A stretch of DNA of 64,000 nt from positions 3,162,001-3,226,000 of the forward strand of contig JACONQ010000001.1 of assembly GCA_014281115.1 (NCBI GenBank). The letters run 5' to 3'. The notes under the pieces are model-generated. The model searched no databases. It saw only the letters and a list, made by a program, of their open reading frames with translations, and had not been told where the DNA came from. Shown here in pieces: positions 23,465 through 36,168 of this stretch. Both the position numbers and the translations under genes were made by a program. This DNA is from Laburnicola sp. R22_1. Its lineage: Eukaryota > Ascomycota > Dothideomycetes > Pleosporales > Didymosphaeriaceae. The stretch's first letter is position 1. The number at the start of each line of letters is the position of its first letter.

Positions 23465-26400
23465 CTACCCCCCCCTCTAAAAAGAGTAGTTCTATTACTC
23501 TTATACCTATATTATAATCCAAATGCCTCTAGTACTCCTTTCTCTAAATTGTTACCTTATTCCTAGGCTTTAGATAAATATGACATCTATAACCTTTTAA
23601 TTATCTATTAGGCATATTGCTATATCTATATATATAGTTCGTAATAGGTTTATAGTATATTCTAATATTTTATAGTAATTTAGTTATTGTTTACGTAGTA
23701 GAGTTATTAATAATATTATTATATAGTTATAAATTATAAACTATAATTATAAAATATAACTTTTATTTATACTTATAGATAGTAATATTAGTAGTATTTA
23801 TACGTTATAAGTTACTATTATTAGGCTTAACTACTATTTCTAGGCCTAATTACTTTTATTAGACTTAACCTTATAGTTCCTAATATATATGCAATCCCTA
23901 GTATATAAGTAGTCCCTAATATATAGATACCTTACGCTATATGTCTACACTACTATTATAGGTTATATTGCGTTTAAGAGCGTGACTATTATATAATAGA
24001 TAATGGCGTTAGTAGTATAAGTAGTAAAGACATCCTTTCTACTAACCATAATATACGTTAGCAGGGAAGAACGTAAATACTTACTATGTATCTATTACTC
24101 TATTAGTACTATTAGTAGCCAGTTTGCTTATTCTTAGTAATAATATATTCTATTTATCTATTAGTGTAGTAAACTTCTTATAAATAGGAAGAGATAGGTA
24201 TTTTTATACTAGTTATAGACTAGGTCTATTAAGCTAATAAGATTTATATATGGCTTCTATAATAGATTGTCTAGTCCTAGAGGATAGTTCTTTTATTAGA
24301 CCTTATACTAAAGTAGGCCCTTATAGTTGCAAAGCAGTGGGTCCTATAAGTTATAATTAAGGCAAGCATCTAATATAGCCTCTACCTTATAGTCTAAATT
24401 ATTCTAAATATTAGGGTTAGCAATTTCTATAGGTCCCTCTAGTATAGATGCCTATTCCTATAGTAGTAGCTTATAAAGGTGTAGTAACTATAGGTAAAAG
24501 ACGTTATATATATATATATATATATATATTAGAGGGAAGGTCTATTTAGTATACTATATTATCTATTAACTTTATAATTATAAAAGGACTATAATTCTTA
24601 TAGTCTAAGAATTAACTAGAACGCGTTATGCGCGTATATTAGAAATTAATTATAATCTAGTCTCCTACTTTAAATACTATTACTAGCTATTATCTATTAT
24701 TAGCGTACTCTACTTATTTTGCCTAGGCCTATTTAAGACTCTTGCAAAGATTATTGCGCAACTAGTTAAAGTGCTTAGCAAAGTAGTTAGCCTAGGCGCA
24801 ATCTACCTTAGTGGGTGCAGTTAATATCTTGCTAATAGGTGTTAGTAGCTTAAGACTAGAGTAGGATTTATAGCCCTTAGTAACGTAGAAGGGTGTAATA
24901 TCTATACTAGCACTAGTTAAAAAGTTAGCAACAAATTTCGCCATAAAGAGAAGCGTGGCCTAGTTATCTTATTTATAGTTAATAAACGCGCGTAAGTACT
25001 ATTTAAAAAAGATATTAGCATTCTTAGTTTATCTATTAGTTTTAGAATAATAAGAAGTTAATAGTTTTAGCTTTGTGCTAATATGCTAGCAAAGTTACTT
25101 CTAGAAGTAGAATGTAAATTACGCTCTCTAGTCTAACATAATATCTTCTAGATAACTCTCCTCTTACTATATAAACTTAACAAATACTTATACTAATATA
25201 TTAATATATAGATTAGTAACTAGTATAAACTTTCGCTTTTTACTAAGGCAGTTCACTATAATAAGGATATAGCGGTATATATATCTATTTACTATACATA
25301 GTAGAAGCTTAGTAATATAGTTAATAGAAATTAATATTTAGTATTATTTAGGTGTAGATAATGGATGCAGTAGGCCTTATTTACTATCTTAGTAGGACTT
25401 CGTCTATTAGCATAGCAAATACGCCTTAATATACTAGGCAATATCACTTATTATATTAGGCTAGAAATACCAATGTGTTAGTTTTATATAACTCTTATAT
25501 TTGCCACTATATTCTCTATAAAGTAATTTATATATATAATTAATTAAATAAGCGTAAAGGCCTAAGGCATTAGAAATATATATTTTTATATATATATATG
25601 AGGCCACTATATAATTAGTAGTCGCTAAGTTCTAGTCTTATACCTCTATAGATAAGTTTATATAGGATTCTTTTATAGCCATCCTTTAAAGCTATTATAA
25701 TTGCTATTAAGTCTTTGTCTTCTAAGTATGCTAAATAGATCTTATCTATTAGTTCTACTATACTTAGTGTTTCTACTAGTAATTATTTATTAGGTTCCGT
25801 AATAAGTTTATTGTTTAGTTAGTTATTAATAGGCATAGTAAGTGCTTGTAATAGTTGCTTATTATAAGGCGTAGTAGGTACGTTTTATAGTCATTTAGGC
25901 ATAGTAGATGACTCTAGTAGTTATTTGCCAGGTAGACTTTCTTCCCCTTCTAAAGTGCTTAACACTACGCTACTAAGCGCAATTTGTTTAGTAATATTAT
26001 ATTTTTCGCTATTATTATATATATTACGCGTAATAGAGATAATACCTTATATAGAGTAGAGAGTTGCAACTTAGGCCAGATATATAGTATACTATACACT
26101 AGCATTTTGTTCGCATATTATATATAAGACTCTAAGTTCTAGATTAACCTAATATAGTTTAATAATAACTTGTCATTAATATTATCTATAGGTGTTCTCT
26201 ACGTCTTAGGACAGATTATCTAAGTAATATATTAAAGCGTCTAGTTTGGTCCCTTAAACTCTAGGCTAGTACGTAATTTTAAAATTAAATTTAGAGAGAA
26301 ATTTAGCCTATTTAGCTTGCTAGTAGTTAAGGCATTTATTAGTTATAAATATCTATAAAGACTAATAATTAAATAGAACTTTAATTAGGTTAGTTATACT

Positions 26401-26805
26401 AGCAAGTTTAAAGCGCTATTTCTTAAAAGCCTAGATAATAGTAAGTAGCTCCTTATTATATATCTTATAGTTGCATTTCGTAGGCGTTATTTTATAAGAT
26501 AAGAAGGTAATAGGCTATAATATTCTATTATGTATTTGTAATAGTATAGTAGCGCAAATAAAGTCTAAGGCGTTTGTCTCTAGCTAGATTTCTAGGTTAG
26601 AGTTAAAATAAGCTAAGATCTTTTTATTAGTATTATAACAGGCTTTTTTTAGCTTATTAAATATTATTATAGCTCTTAAAGCTAGTGCTAGCAGAAACTC
26701 TTTATGCGCACTATTCTTTGTAAGCTCTATAAGTAGTTTAGCTAAATGTGAGAATCTAGTAATAAATTAATAATAGAATTTAGCAAATCCTAGAAAGGCT
26801 TATAT

Positions 26806-27000
26806 TGTTAGGGAGCTCAGGTGACTGATAATCGAAAAAGTTGATATTGACAGAATCTACGTATGGGTGCCAGCCAAAGGTGCTGGCTAAGCTCATAAGG
26901 CGCGCGAGGCGCGCTAAGAACGCGCTAGTACCTAATCGGGACTAGTGCCGGGGAAACCTCGGTAGTCGGCGTAAGGTAACTCCGACCTGGTTCCATAACA
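26806..27000 (-). repeat. Element C 3' LTR
   Basis: A 195-bp LTR with ends TGTTA..TAACA. The only difference from the 5' copy is T at 26946 versus C at 32884. Confidence 0.97.
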
Positions 27001-27014
27001 CTATCCTCCCCTCC
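27001..27014 (-). promoter_or_regulatory. Polypurine tract of element C
   Basis: Sense strand GGAGGGGAGGATAG directly abuts the 3' LTR and would prime plus-strand DNA synthesis. Confidence 0.88.
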
Positions 27015-27389
27015 GACAAGCTTCGTCCTCGAAGCTCCATTTCAAATTCAACCCGCTAGTCCTAAATAGGCAACTAACGTACAATCCTCCAGTCACGATT
27101 ATCTGTGCTACGTCCTCCTGAGGGATAGGTCGTTCCCAAGCGTGTTGCGCACGCGACAAGTAGTCAGCGGCTAGCTGCAGAGCAAGTTTGCTGCAATCGA
27201 CCATCGAGAGCAGCTTACTTGGTGAGCTGGGCGCCTTTCCCATGCCGGCAACAACAACGACGGAGACCTTCGTACTGAGTGACGATCGCGGCGGTAAACG
27301 CGACTCTTACTGCTATTCACTGTGAATCACCGTGAGTCCAATCCATCTCTTATCTAATCCACTAAACTGCCATTTGCTCCTCCGCTCTC

Positions 27390-30300
27390 TCCGGGAACAC
27401 CATTGTAGGTGGTCGTGGGGCGTCAGGACGACGGCGATGGAAGTCCGTTAGTAACTCTTGACAACCGGTGACGTCGTAATAAGGCGCCCAATCCGGCTTG
27501 TCGTAGCTCTCCTATTTGACTAGGTAGTGCAAAAGGCCTTTGCGGCCGTTGGCGGGGTCCTTGCACCGCCGGTCCACCTTGTAGTCTAATATGTCCTCCA
27601 CGTCATAGACGGGGAGACCCTCCTCCATGGCCACCGGCCCTTGTGGATCCTGGCGTTGACCCGGCAGGGGATCCATCGCTTGGGGTGTAGCAACCAGGGA
27701 TGGAACCAAGGATAGATGTCCTTTAAATCATCGTGGGCGGTAAGGTCTAACTTGAACACTTTACCGTCAAAGTCCTTAACAATCTTAAAAGGCCCTAGAT
27801 TCTTGTGGGACAGTCCACGACTATCCTTGCGCGTACGGATATTGCGCGCGTCCAGCATGACCCAGTCATCCACTTTGAACTCCGGCGCGGGTATCCTCTT
27901 GTTATTGGCGTACTCCTCCATCTTGGCTTGCGCCCACACCAAGCTGTGCCGTAAGTGAACCTTCAAGTCCTCGATCCTTGCTAGCAAGTGATCAGCGGCC
28001 CGGGCGTCACGGGCAGCTTTCCATCTGGGCGGTAGTCGACCGGCGGGCTCCAACCCAGACTGGGGTAGGTAGCCCTTCGTGGCCTCGAACGGCGTTGTGC
28101 CCGTAGCGGTGCTCCTACTGCTGTTCGCTTCAAACTCCGCTATTGGCAGCATCTCCGCCTAGTTACGTTGGTCGTAATGAACGAACGACCGTAAATATTG
28201 CTTTAATGCCTGATTCGCTATTTCTGTCTGACTGTCTGTTTTAGGATGGGCAGTAGTGGACAGCAAGGGCTTCGTCCCTATGCGGTCGCAAAGACGGCGC
28301 CAGAAATGTGACGTGAATTGCGATCCGCGGTCCGACACTATCTCGGCTGGGTAACCTTCCTCACGCCATACGTACTCGATGAAAGCCTGTACGCAGGTGT
28401 CCACGTCTAAGGACGTGAGCGGCACGAATTTTTTCTTCTTGGACAATTGGTCCACCACGACCATGATGTGACGATAGTCGCGACCGTAACAGTGTGACTT
28501 CGGCAGGGGCGAGATGAAGTCGACTGACACGCTGGTCCAGTAGGAGTCCGGGATAGGCAGCGGGTGAAGCAGCCCGTGCTTGCCTTCCCGCTTTGACTTC
28601 GACCTGGAGCAGGTTAAGCAGTTCTTTACATATCTGGCAACGGTGTCCGTACTGTTGGGCTAGTAGTAATGGTGTGATAGCTTGTGAAATGTCTCGTGCT
28701 TGCCGCTGTGTCCTCCAGGCATAGTGTCATGATGAAGCTTGACAATAGACGTACGAAGTTCGTTATTGAAAGGGACGAACAATTTGTCGCGTACGTACAC
28801 AAAGCCGTCATCAATTTTGACGTCTTGGAGTTCCAGGCGGATACCTTTCTCGTGGTACATGTCGTATGGCAACCGACGAGCACCGTCTACCTTAGCTTTA
28901 ACTATCCTCTGCATGACTTCATCCGTTGCGGTGGCGTCGCGTACTTGCTGTATGACGTCCACGCCAGCGTCAAGACTATCTTGAGCGGAGGCTTCGTCCT
29001 GACCATCAGACGCGAAGACCTCCTCGCTGAGCGCATACATCATGTGAGCGAGGTCCGCGACCTCCATCACTAGGGATTCTGTGAGGATCTGGGCCAGGTA
29101 TATGGCGTGCTGCGATCCGCTGTCATGACCTGGATGGGCCTCGACGACTTCCTCTGACAAGATGGTTTGTCGTTGGTGCTGAATGCGATCATCGTCCACA
29201 CCCTCTGGTACGTCACCTGGTTGTCGGGTGATGGCGTCGGGCTTGGTCCCTTGTCTGCCAGGCCGGTACTTGATAACGAAGTTGAATTCTGCTAAGAACT
29301 CAGCCCAACGAGCTTGTCTGCGGTTGAGTTGCTTCGTCGTCATAAAGTACTCTAAGGCTTTGTGATCAGAAAAGATCTCCACGGGGTCTGCGGTACCAGC
29401 CAATTCAGGTCTCTATTCTTCAAAGGCGCGAATGATCGCCATTAACTCCTTGTCGTAGATGGGATAGTTGATCTCCGCGGGCTTCATCTTCATTAAGAAG
29501 AAGGCGACAGGCCGCAACATACCGTCGGGTTGATACTGCGACAGTATGCCGGCGACGACCCAGTCGGACGCGTCCGTCTCGATGATTGAGCGTAACTCTG
29601 GGTCGAAATGCGCAAGTATTGGCGCGTTGACAAAGGCTCTCTTGAGGGCTTCAAAAGCTGTTTTGGTGGTTTCGGTGAGGTTGATTTTGCCTACCGCCCC
29701 CTTTGTTAGCTCAATTAACGGGCGGGCCAGCATTGAGAAACGGTGTATGAATCGCCGATAGAAGTTGGCGAATCCGATAAAGGCTTGTATGTCCTTCACA
29801 GTCCGGGGATCGATCCACTCCAATATGGTGTCGATTTTTTCTGGATCTATTGCTAGTCCTTCCGTTGATAGGATCATTCCTAGGTACTTGACCTTCTTGA
29901 CTGAGAACTCGCACTTATGAACGTCTAAGAATAGACCAGCATCTTTGAGTGCGTTGAGGACTGTGAAGCAATGCCTCTCATGGTCCTCTTTATTTTCGCT
30001 ATACACGAGGACGTCGTCCAAGTAAGCTGAGCAATAGTTGTCCAAATATTCTCTGAGGACGTGATTGATGTACCGTTGAAAGGTACCCGGTGCATTACAT
30101 AACCTGAAGGGCATGACAACGTATTCGAACAATCCAAAGCGTGTTAGGAACGCCGTTTTGTGTCGATCGCCCTCCTTAACGAGGATTTTGTTGAACGCAG
30201 CGATGACGTTAAATTTCGAGAAGATCCTCACCTTGTTGAGTCGTGCCAAAGTCTCTTTGATTTTGGGCGGCGCATTGCGATTCTTGATTGTGATCTTATT

Positions 30301-31455
30301 AAGTTTGCGGTAATCGATGCAGATCCGCAAACCTCCTCTAGGCTTCCTTACTACTAGCAGCGGAGCAGCGTAGGGTGAATTGCTTTCTTGAATGTAATCC
30401 TTGCGAAGCTCCTCTTGTATGTAAGCTTTGACAGCTTCCATTTCCTCTCGAGATAACCCAAAAGCGCGCTGGAACGTCGGCTCTGCGCCTTCTTTGAGCG
30501 GTATCTCGTGATCCAAGCCCCTATGGGGCGGAGGCATGTCCTCAGCTGACTTGGGATCCCATAGGTTAATGATCGAGTGGTAGGCCTTCGGGATCAATTT
30601 CTTCAACTCCTCCACTGAGGGCGGTGCCTTGCCTAGTTTGTCGTGAAACTTCTTGAAGTCCTTATGCGAGGCGGCAGCGACGTCCGCAAAGAAGGCCATC
30701 GCCGCTAGGTGTTTGTCTGACTCCTCAGAGTGCTCTTCGTATTTGTCCCAATCCTCGGGACGGATCTAGGCGATGGAGTCGGGGTCACGTCGCGCGAACG
30801 CCATTGCCGCTTTGGCGGAGATCAGCGCGATCTCTACGTCGTTCTTCATCTTTACCGTAGGTTGGGTTGTCTTGGCGTGACTCTTGCCGTAACGATCGCA
30901 AGTGACCTTAACTAATAGGTTACTGTGCAAACAGTTGTGGTGGCAGTGATTGGACTTAAACGTCATGGATCGTTCTGACCACTTCATAGTGGGGTTGTGG
31001 GTCTCGAGCCACGGTTGACTGACGATGAGATCGAAACTGATGATGTCTGTGACCCAGAACCAGTCCTCGCTGCTGTGGCCTCCGATGTCGATCCTCACCT
31101 TGGCCATGTCGCTCATGGAGCCGACGATCTTTCCATCCGCTAACTTGAGCAACACAGGGCTCTTAGCGGGGACTGTTATTAGTTTGTGCTGTCGCGCAAA
31201 GGCTGCGCTCACTACTTGCCTGGTACATCCGCTGTCGGGGAGTAGCGTGGCTTTGATGGGAGCCTTCCAGGGCAGGATGACGTCACATCTCACCTTCATT
31301 TGTGAGCTATGTGGCGGTTGATCTGGAGGCTCGGATTCCGGTGGACGGTCCGTCGCGTCGACCGCGGCGGACGCGACCATCTCTTCTAGTCCGTGAGTGT
31401 TCTTGTATGACTCACTCATTGACGCGAGCGACAACTGTACGCTCGGTCGACTCAC
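27390..31455 (-). pseudogene. Element C pol: protease-RT-RNase H-integrase-chromodomain
   Basis: One reading frame, broken by TAG at 30766, 29413, 28660 and 28159 (lowest coordinate of each codon). Segments in order: aspartic protease with LLPDSGCT; reverse transcriptase (PYAAPLLVVRKPRGG, YLDDVLVYS, FLDVHKCEFSV-KYLGM); RNase H ([25 protein letters not shown]); integrase with HHCC-type zinc region ([16 protein letters not shown]) and DDE core (VDFISPLP, VSDRGSQFTS, TDSQTEI). The integrase C-terminus has LGPFKIVKDFDGKVFKLDL (GPY/F type). After a frame change near 27690 a chromodomain follows (VYDVEDILDYKVDRR..LHYLVK), cut by TAG at 27512 and resuming with YDKPDWAPYYD. Three or more stops sit where Trp is conserved, consistent with TGG to TAG. 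Confidence 0.9.
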
Positions 31456-31624
31456 CGGCGCGTCGGAGCGGCACCTCTCGAGGGTGGCGGCAACCTCCTT
31501 ATGCGCTGGTAAGGGTTCCTGAAGGCGACTGTCCGCAGGAACTACTCTTTTCCCGAGCCCGCGTCAGTTGGGTTCGCGAGTTCAAGATCGATAAGGTCCG
31601 CGGCATTAAGGAGCTTGCGGCGGA

Positions 31625-32622
31625 AAGGTGACTTCGTCTGACCCTTGCAAGGAGCATTCGCGTCCTTGGGGTTGTGTCCTGGCTTCAGACAGCGGGCGCA
31701 CCATCCCTTCTTGACGATGAAACGGAATTCGTCGGCGGCTCGCCAGTACTCGTCTTTGCCTTGTTTCTTGTCGACGTTGGCTCCTCCGCCACCGCTGTTG
31801 CTATGAGAGCGGTTGTTGTGACTCGTTGAGCGCAGCTTCGGACAGACTCAATTGTTCCGCCGCTGTCGCTAGGTCCGATTGTGATGACAGGTCTCGCTGT
31901 AGGTACTTGACGATGGCGTTGAACCATTCCTGTGAATGAAGTGGGACCTCGGTGGCGAGGTCCTCGATTGTAGCGACCTTGCAAATGAGGGTGTCCTCGC
32001 GAGGTACCCCGTCGCTGTGGGTGTTGTGGAACAGGACAAGTACCTCTTCAATGGTGTCCTCACCTTCCTCGTCCATGACCACCCACATGACGTCATCCAT
32101 GACCTTCTCGTAGTGCGCCCGTGAGATGCGGCGGGCAGTGGCGAAGTTGTACTTGTCGCCTGCCATGGTCCATTCCTGCGACTCCCGCACGCGAGGGCGG
32201 GGTTGCTGGTCATCTTGTTCCTCCGCTTCTTCTGACTCATGACCTTCCTCTACAGAGGCCAGCTTCGACTTGTCGCTGCTGCGAGGCAGGCCGCCCGAAG
32301 CGAAGGATACCTTCGTTGGGTTCAGTAGTGAGCTCATCGGCGTGCGCGAGGTGTAGCGGCCACCGAGAGATCCACTGCTGAGGGATCCAAAAGGTCCGCG
32401 CACAGACTTCGCTGGTGCTGCGCGGGGAGCGTTGTTGAGGTCGCCATCGTCCTCCTCATTATCACTATCAAACAAGTGATCGCGCGTGGGTCGAGTGCCG
32501 TCATTCGCGACGGTCGATATGGACGCTTGCTGCTGACTAGGGTCCTGAGTCGCGGAGGCTCCCGCGGCCTTAGGCTTGCTGGCATCCTTGCGGCTAGAAT
32601 CTTCCCCGCTAAGCTGTGCCAT
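31625..32622 (-). pseudogene. Element C gag
   Basis: The main open frame (32622-31801, 273 codons) begins MAQLSGEDSSRKDASK, with a disordered acidic N-third and a capsid-like helical part (SQEWTMAGDKYNF, EEVLVLFHNTHSDG, EWFNAIVKYLQRDL). It stops at TAG. In another frame the protein continues DKKQGKDEYWRAADEF and then a CCHC zinc knuckle, CARCLKPGHN..C (C-x2-C-x4-H-x8-C). The frame must change near 31815 and again before protease. A single-base deletion is the simplest explanation; programmed frameshifting is less likely because the knuckle is in neither the gag nor the pol frame. Confidence 0.83.
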
Positions 32623-32731
32623 TGTTCCGGATCTGTATGTCGATCAAATAAGTAAGGTGGGTCTCACGCACCAATCTCCGCAGGCTCGCTGGCTTGCCTA
32701 GTCTCCTGCGCTGAGGGGACTCCGAAGGTTG

Positions 32732-32743
32732 ATACGTAGATTG
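32732..32743 (-). promoter_or_regulatory. Self-priming primer-binding site of element C
   Basis: Directly after the 5' LTR the sense strand reads C then AATCTACGTAT. It is not the TGG start of a tRNA-primed site. The 11 nt are a perfect reverse complement of sense ATACGTAGATT inside the LTR (32802-32792). This is the arrangement known from Tf1 and sushi-group elements, in which the 5' end of the RNA folds back and is cleaved to make the primer. The site and complementarity are seen; the mechanism is inferred from that group. Confidence 0.8.
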
Positions 32744-32938
32744 TGTTAGGGAGCTCAGGTGACTGATAATCGAAAAAGTTGATATTGACAGAATCTACGT
32801 ATGGGTGCCAGCCAAAGGTGCTGGCTAAGCTCATAAGGCGCGCGAGGCGCGCTAAGAACGCGCTAGTACCTAATCGGGACTAGCGCCGGGGAAACCTCGG
32901 TAGTCGGCGTAAGGTAACTCCGACCTGGTTCCATAACA
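32744..32938 (-). repeat. Element C 5' LTR
   Basis: A 195-bp LTR. The 11-nt segment at 32792-32802 (sense ATACGTAGATT) is the predicted transcript start and self-primer, implying a U3 of about 136 nt. Confidence 0.97.
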
Positions 32939-32943
32939 TATAT

Positions 32944-35900
32944 ATCTTTAACGTAATAGAGTATAGGCTATTAGGCCGTAGTCTTAACTTTCTTAGAGTT
33001 TATTTTAATGCTGTTAGTTATAAGTATAAGCCCTAAATACTTTATATGTTTAACCTTCTATTTACACTTTATAGAATCTAGGTATAGGCTAGTATTATAA
33101 AGTTTAATAACTACTTTTAATACGTGCGCTTTATGCTTATCCTCTTATTTACTCTATATAAGAATATTGCCTAGGTATACTATATAAAAGTTATTAAGAT
33201 ACTTATAAAGTGTCTTATTAATAAAAGTCTAAAAGGTTCTAGAAGCGTTATAAAGTCTAAAGGCATAACTACGTATTTATATAGTTTATACTATATTATA
33301 AATACTTTTTTCTTATTATTCTTCTTAATTTATATAGTGTTAAAGGCGGCAATAATGTCTATTAAAGATATAATAGAGATCTTTGCCATACGCATAAGTG
33401 TCTCTTTTATAGAGGGAGGCGCGTTCTAATTCTTTTTTATTATTATATTTAGCTATTAGTAGTTCATACAAATCTAAAGACCTCTACTAGATTTCTTTAC
33501 TACTAATACTAGTGCTGCCTATAGTAAGGTACTAGCATATATAAATTTCTTGCCTAGTATCTTATTAATATATCTTTTTATAGCTTTAGTTTATGTGCGG
33601 GTTAATCTATAGATTTTAAGTTAGGGTATAGGCGCGCTTAAGTTAATATTAATAGCGTAATTAATACTCTTATAATATAAAGGTAGGGTATTAGTCTTTA
33701 TAGCACTAAACACTTACTTAAACCTATTAAGAATAAATTTAGAAACTATAGTGTAGAGTTCTTTATTAGATTGTAGAGCCTAGTTTAACTTATTTATATA
33801 TTTATTAAAGTCTTTCTTAGTTATAGTAACTGCTAATCCTAGAAAACTGTTTTTAAAAGCGCTAACTAATCTATCTTTATTAGGTAGTTAATTAAGTAGG
33901 TCCTATTAATATAGTTTTACTTAGATAATATTATTAGGGTTATAAGCTACTAATTAGATAGTAATATAAGCGCTAATTAAATATATATTGCTAACTAAGA
34001 ATGTTATATATAACTTAATCTTAAATAGTTTATTATAATACACTATTTTAGAATATCTATAGTATAGATAGTTAGTCCTATATTAATCTAATTTAAATTC
34101 TATAGAACGTATATTTCTAAACCAGATTAGTAGTTTATGGTAGTTAGTCTAGTTTATGCCTAAGATAATATTATATTATCTAATATTTATAATATAGTAT
34201 AATATAGTTAAAATATAACTACTATGCTTAAGGACTATGTTAACGACTTTTATAAGCTTATCTACTTTATCCCTATCTGCTAAAGCTAATTATATAGGCT
34301 TATTTATCTTTATTATCTTATAGCCGCGTTGCTTTACTTAATAGTAACTTATAAAGCACGTGTCTACTTTAGTATTTATAAGTGTTAAAGTTTTTTACTA
34401 TCCTTATAGTGTCTTAACCTAGTCTAGAAAAGTTAGTTAACTAGTTATATTAAGCGGACTGTTAGATAGTAATAAGGATAACACTTAGTAACTACTAGAA
34501 TATATTTATAAGAGTAGGACAGCGAGAGTAGTAGTGGTTTTAAATTAGTTATAACTTAGTTAAACCTAATCTAATACTTTCTTAGCACTACACTAGTCTA
34601 GCTCCTACGTATAGTTTTACGTAGAAGCCTTTAGTTTTCTAAGTTAATAATAAAGCCATTATTGTTAACTTTAACTTCTTTCTCTACCTCTTTCTTAGTC
34701 TTAGATCTATTAGTATTAGCGTGCAAGGCTTACAAGGCAGTAATTAAGGCTAGAATATTACTAAAGAAGATAGCTAGCTTGTTATAATAAGGTGCGTAAG
34801 AATTACACTATTAATAATTTGCTTTACTATACTTAAAGTAGAGTTTTAATTAGGCTAGTATGTGTTATTTCTTCTTTATTCTGCTAAACGCCATCTTAGT
34901 AGAGTTTTATTTTATAGGCGTTGCTGTAGGGCGTAGTTTAGTTATAGATTAGTTGCTATAGAAAATAGAGGCACCTATATTTAAGGATTTGGCCTTTAGA
35001 GCTGTAGTGTATTAGTGTTATTTATTAATATCGCTAGTATTATATAAGTACTATAATAGGCTATTATTATCCTTCTTATAGATATTCGCGGTATTAGGAA
35101 TTAACTAGTTTATAAGCTTCTAAGCATAATTTATTATTATAGTATTTAGTATAGAGATAAGATTATAAATAACTATAAAATAAATTTGCTATACTATAAA
35201 ACTCTTACTAGCCTTTTACTTAAGGGACTGTGTAGAATTAGCTAAATTATTTAGCGCTTATATAATCTTATTCATAGCTATATATCTATAAAACTTATCT
35301 AAGCCTTAATATATTCTATATAGTGTTAAGGTCTTATATTCTTTACTAGTGCCTAGGCGTTATCTTTAACGTAATTTATAAGATACGCAATACACTAGTC
35401 TTTATTATTAAAAGTAATCTTGCACTTATTAATAGCTAGCACTTACTATTCTTTATAGTCTTTGTCTTCTTTACTATTAAACTTTTCTAAGTTAGGTATC
35501 TTAGGCACGTGTTATCTACTACTAGACGCAAAGGTAGTAATAATAAACGCAGCTTAGGAAGTATATAGTTTATAGATATAGTCTTATTAATTATTATAAT
35601 TAAATCGCTTAGGTTATTTAGTAGTATCTTAAATAAATAACACGCTGCGCTTATAATATAGAGATAAGTTATAATAGAACTTAGTTAAATTATTATAGTA
35701 GGGTAATAGATTGTGTTGCAAGGTACAGTTATCGCGCCGCTATAAGTCTATTTATTCTAAGAATAATACTTACCTAGATAGCTAAGAGTCTTTATAACTA
35801 TTAGTGTTTTAATCCAGAATAGTATATCTATAAAAGTTAGGTTTATATTATTAAACTTTATATACTAGGTCTATAACTTTATTCTATATTAAATGGGCTC

Positions 35901-35957
35901 TATAGCTAGCTAATTAAACAGAATGGTTACACATTTAATTAGTAAGAAAGAGGGTTA
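32944..35957 (-). repeat. 5' pol part of element B
   Basis: AT-rich, stop-filled DNA continuing B upstream of the C insertion. Minus-strand translation just right of C (about 33090-32945) still shows RT-like KCKFYKV and later L-K-TLRKLRL residues before the break. No genes. Confidence 0.65.
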
Positions 35958-36168
35958 TACGGTGTATACAGCGTACGAAGGGTAGGTAGAGTAAGGCAAA
36001 TAGATCTAGTTGTTACTTACTTGTTTCTAGAGAGGGTGCGGATAGAAAGGAGAAGATCCTACGGCGCACGGGCCGCGGCGCACGGGCATCACGTGATTCC
36101 CACGAGATGCCATCGTGCGGCAATATTGAAACTTCAATACCCTTAGGTGCCCTTGCCCGTACGGTGTA
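35958..36168. repeat. Short GC-normal island inside element B with 9-bp flanking direct repeat
   Basis: Within RIP-degraded B, about 200 bp contain abundant CA, TG and GC-rich sequence. They are bracketed by identical 9-mers TACGGTGTA (35958-35966 and 36160-36168). I see no terminal inverted repeat and no coding. A short insertion too small for RIP is the simplest reading; the 9-bp duplication would fit a Mutator-like non-autonomous element, but this is weak. Confidence 0.45.

Larger units (their letters stand above)
26806..32938 (-). mobile_element. Element C: young, near-intact chromodomain Ty3/gypsy retrotransposon
   Basis: A 6133-bp element with 195-bp LTRs differing at one of 195 positions, flanked by the duplication TATAT (26801-26805 and 32939-32943), which shows a recent insertion. 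The sense strand is minus. Order in sense: 5' LTR, self-complementary primer-binding site, gag with zinc knuckle, protease, reverse transcriptase, RNase H, integrase, chromodomain, polypurine tract, 3' LTR. Composition is normal (GC-rich, CA and TG present), unlike the RIP-degraded B around it. It is nevertheless not intact as assembled. Pol is one frame interrupted by four in-frame TAG codons, with a frame change and a fifth TAG in the chromodomain, and frame changes around the gag zinc knuckle. The LTR identity suggests light damage after one recent insertion. Confidence 0.96.

Noticed and set aside
24494..24528. TA dinucleotide run as an origin or structural element
   Set aside because: It sits in RIP-degraded DNA where TA is the end product of mutation; no further structure seen.
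27512..30768. TAG codons in element C as programmed readthrough or a recoded stop
   Set aside because: The same positions hold Trp in the family, genes nearby use TAG as normal terminator, and frame changes also occur, so mutation is the simpler explanation.
35967..36168. GC-normal island as a solo LTR (TGTATAC..GTGTACA)
   Set aside because: The bases outside these ends do not form a 5-bp duplication; the 9-bp repeat description fits better.
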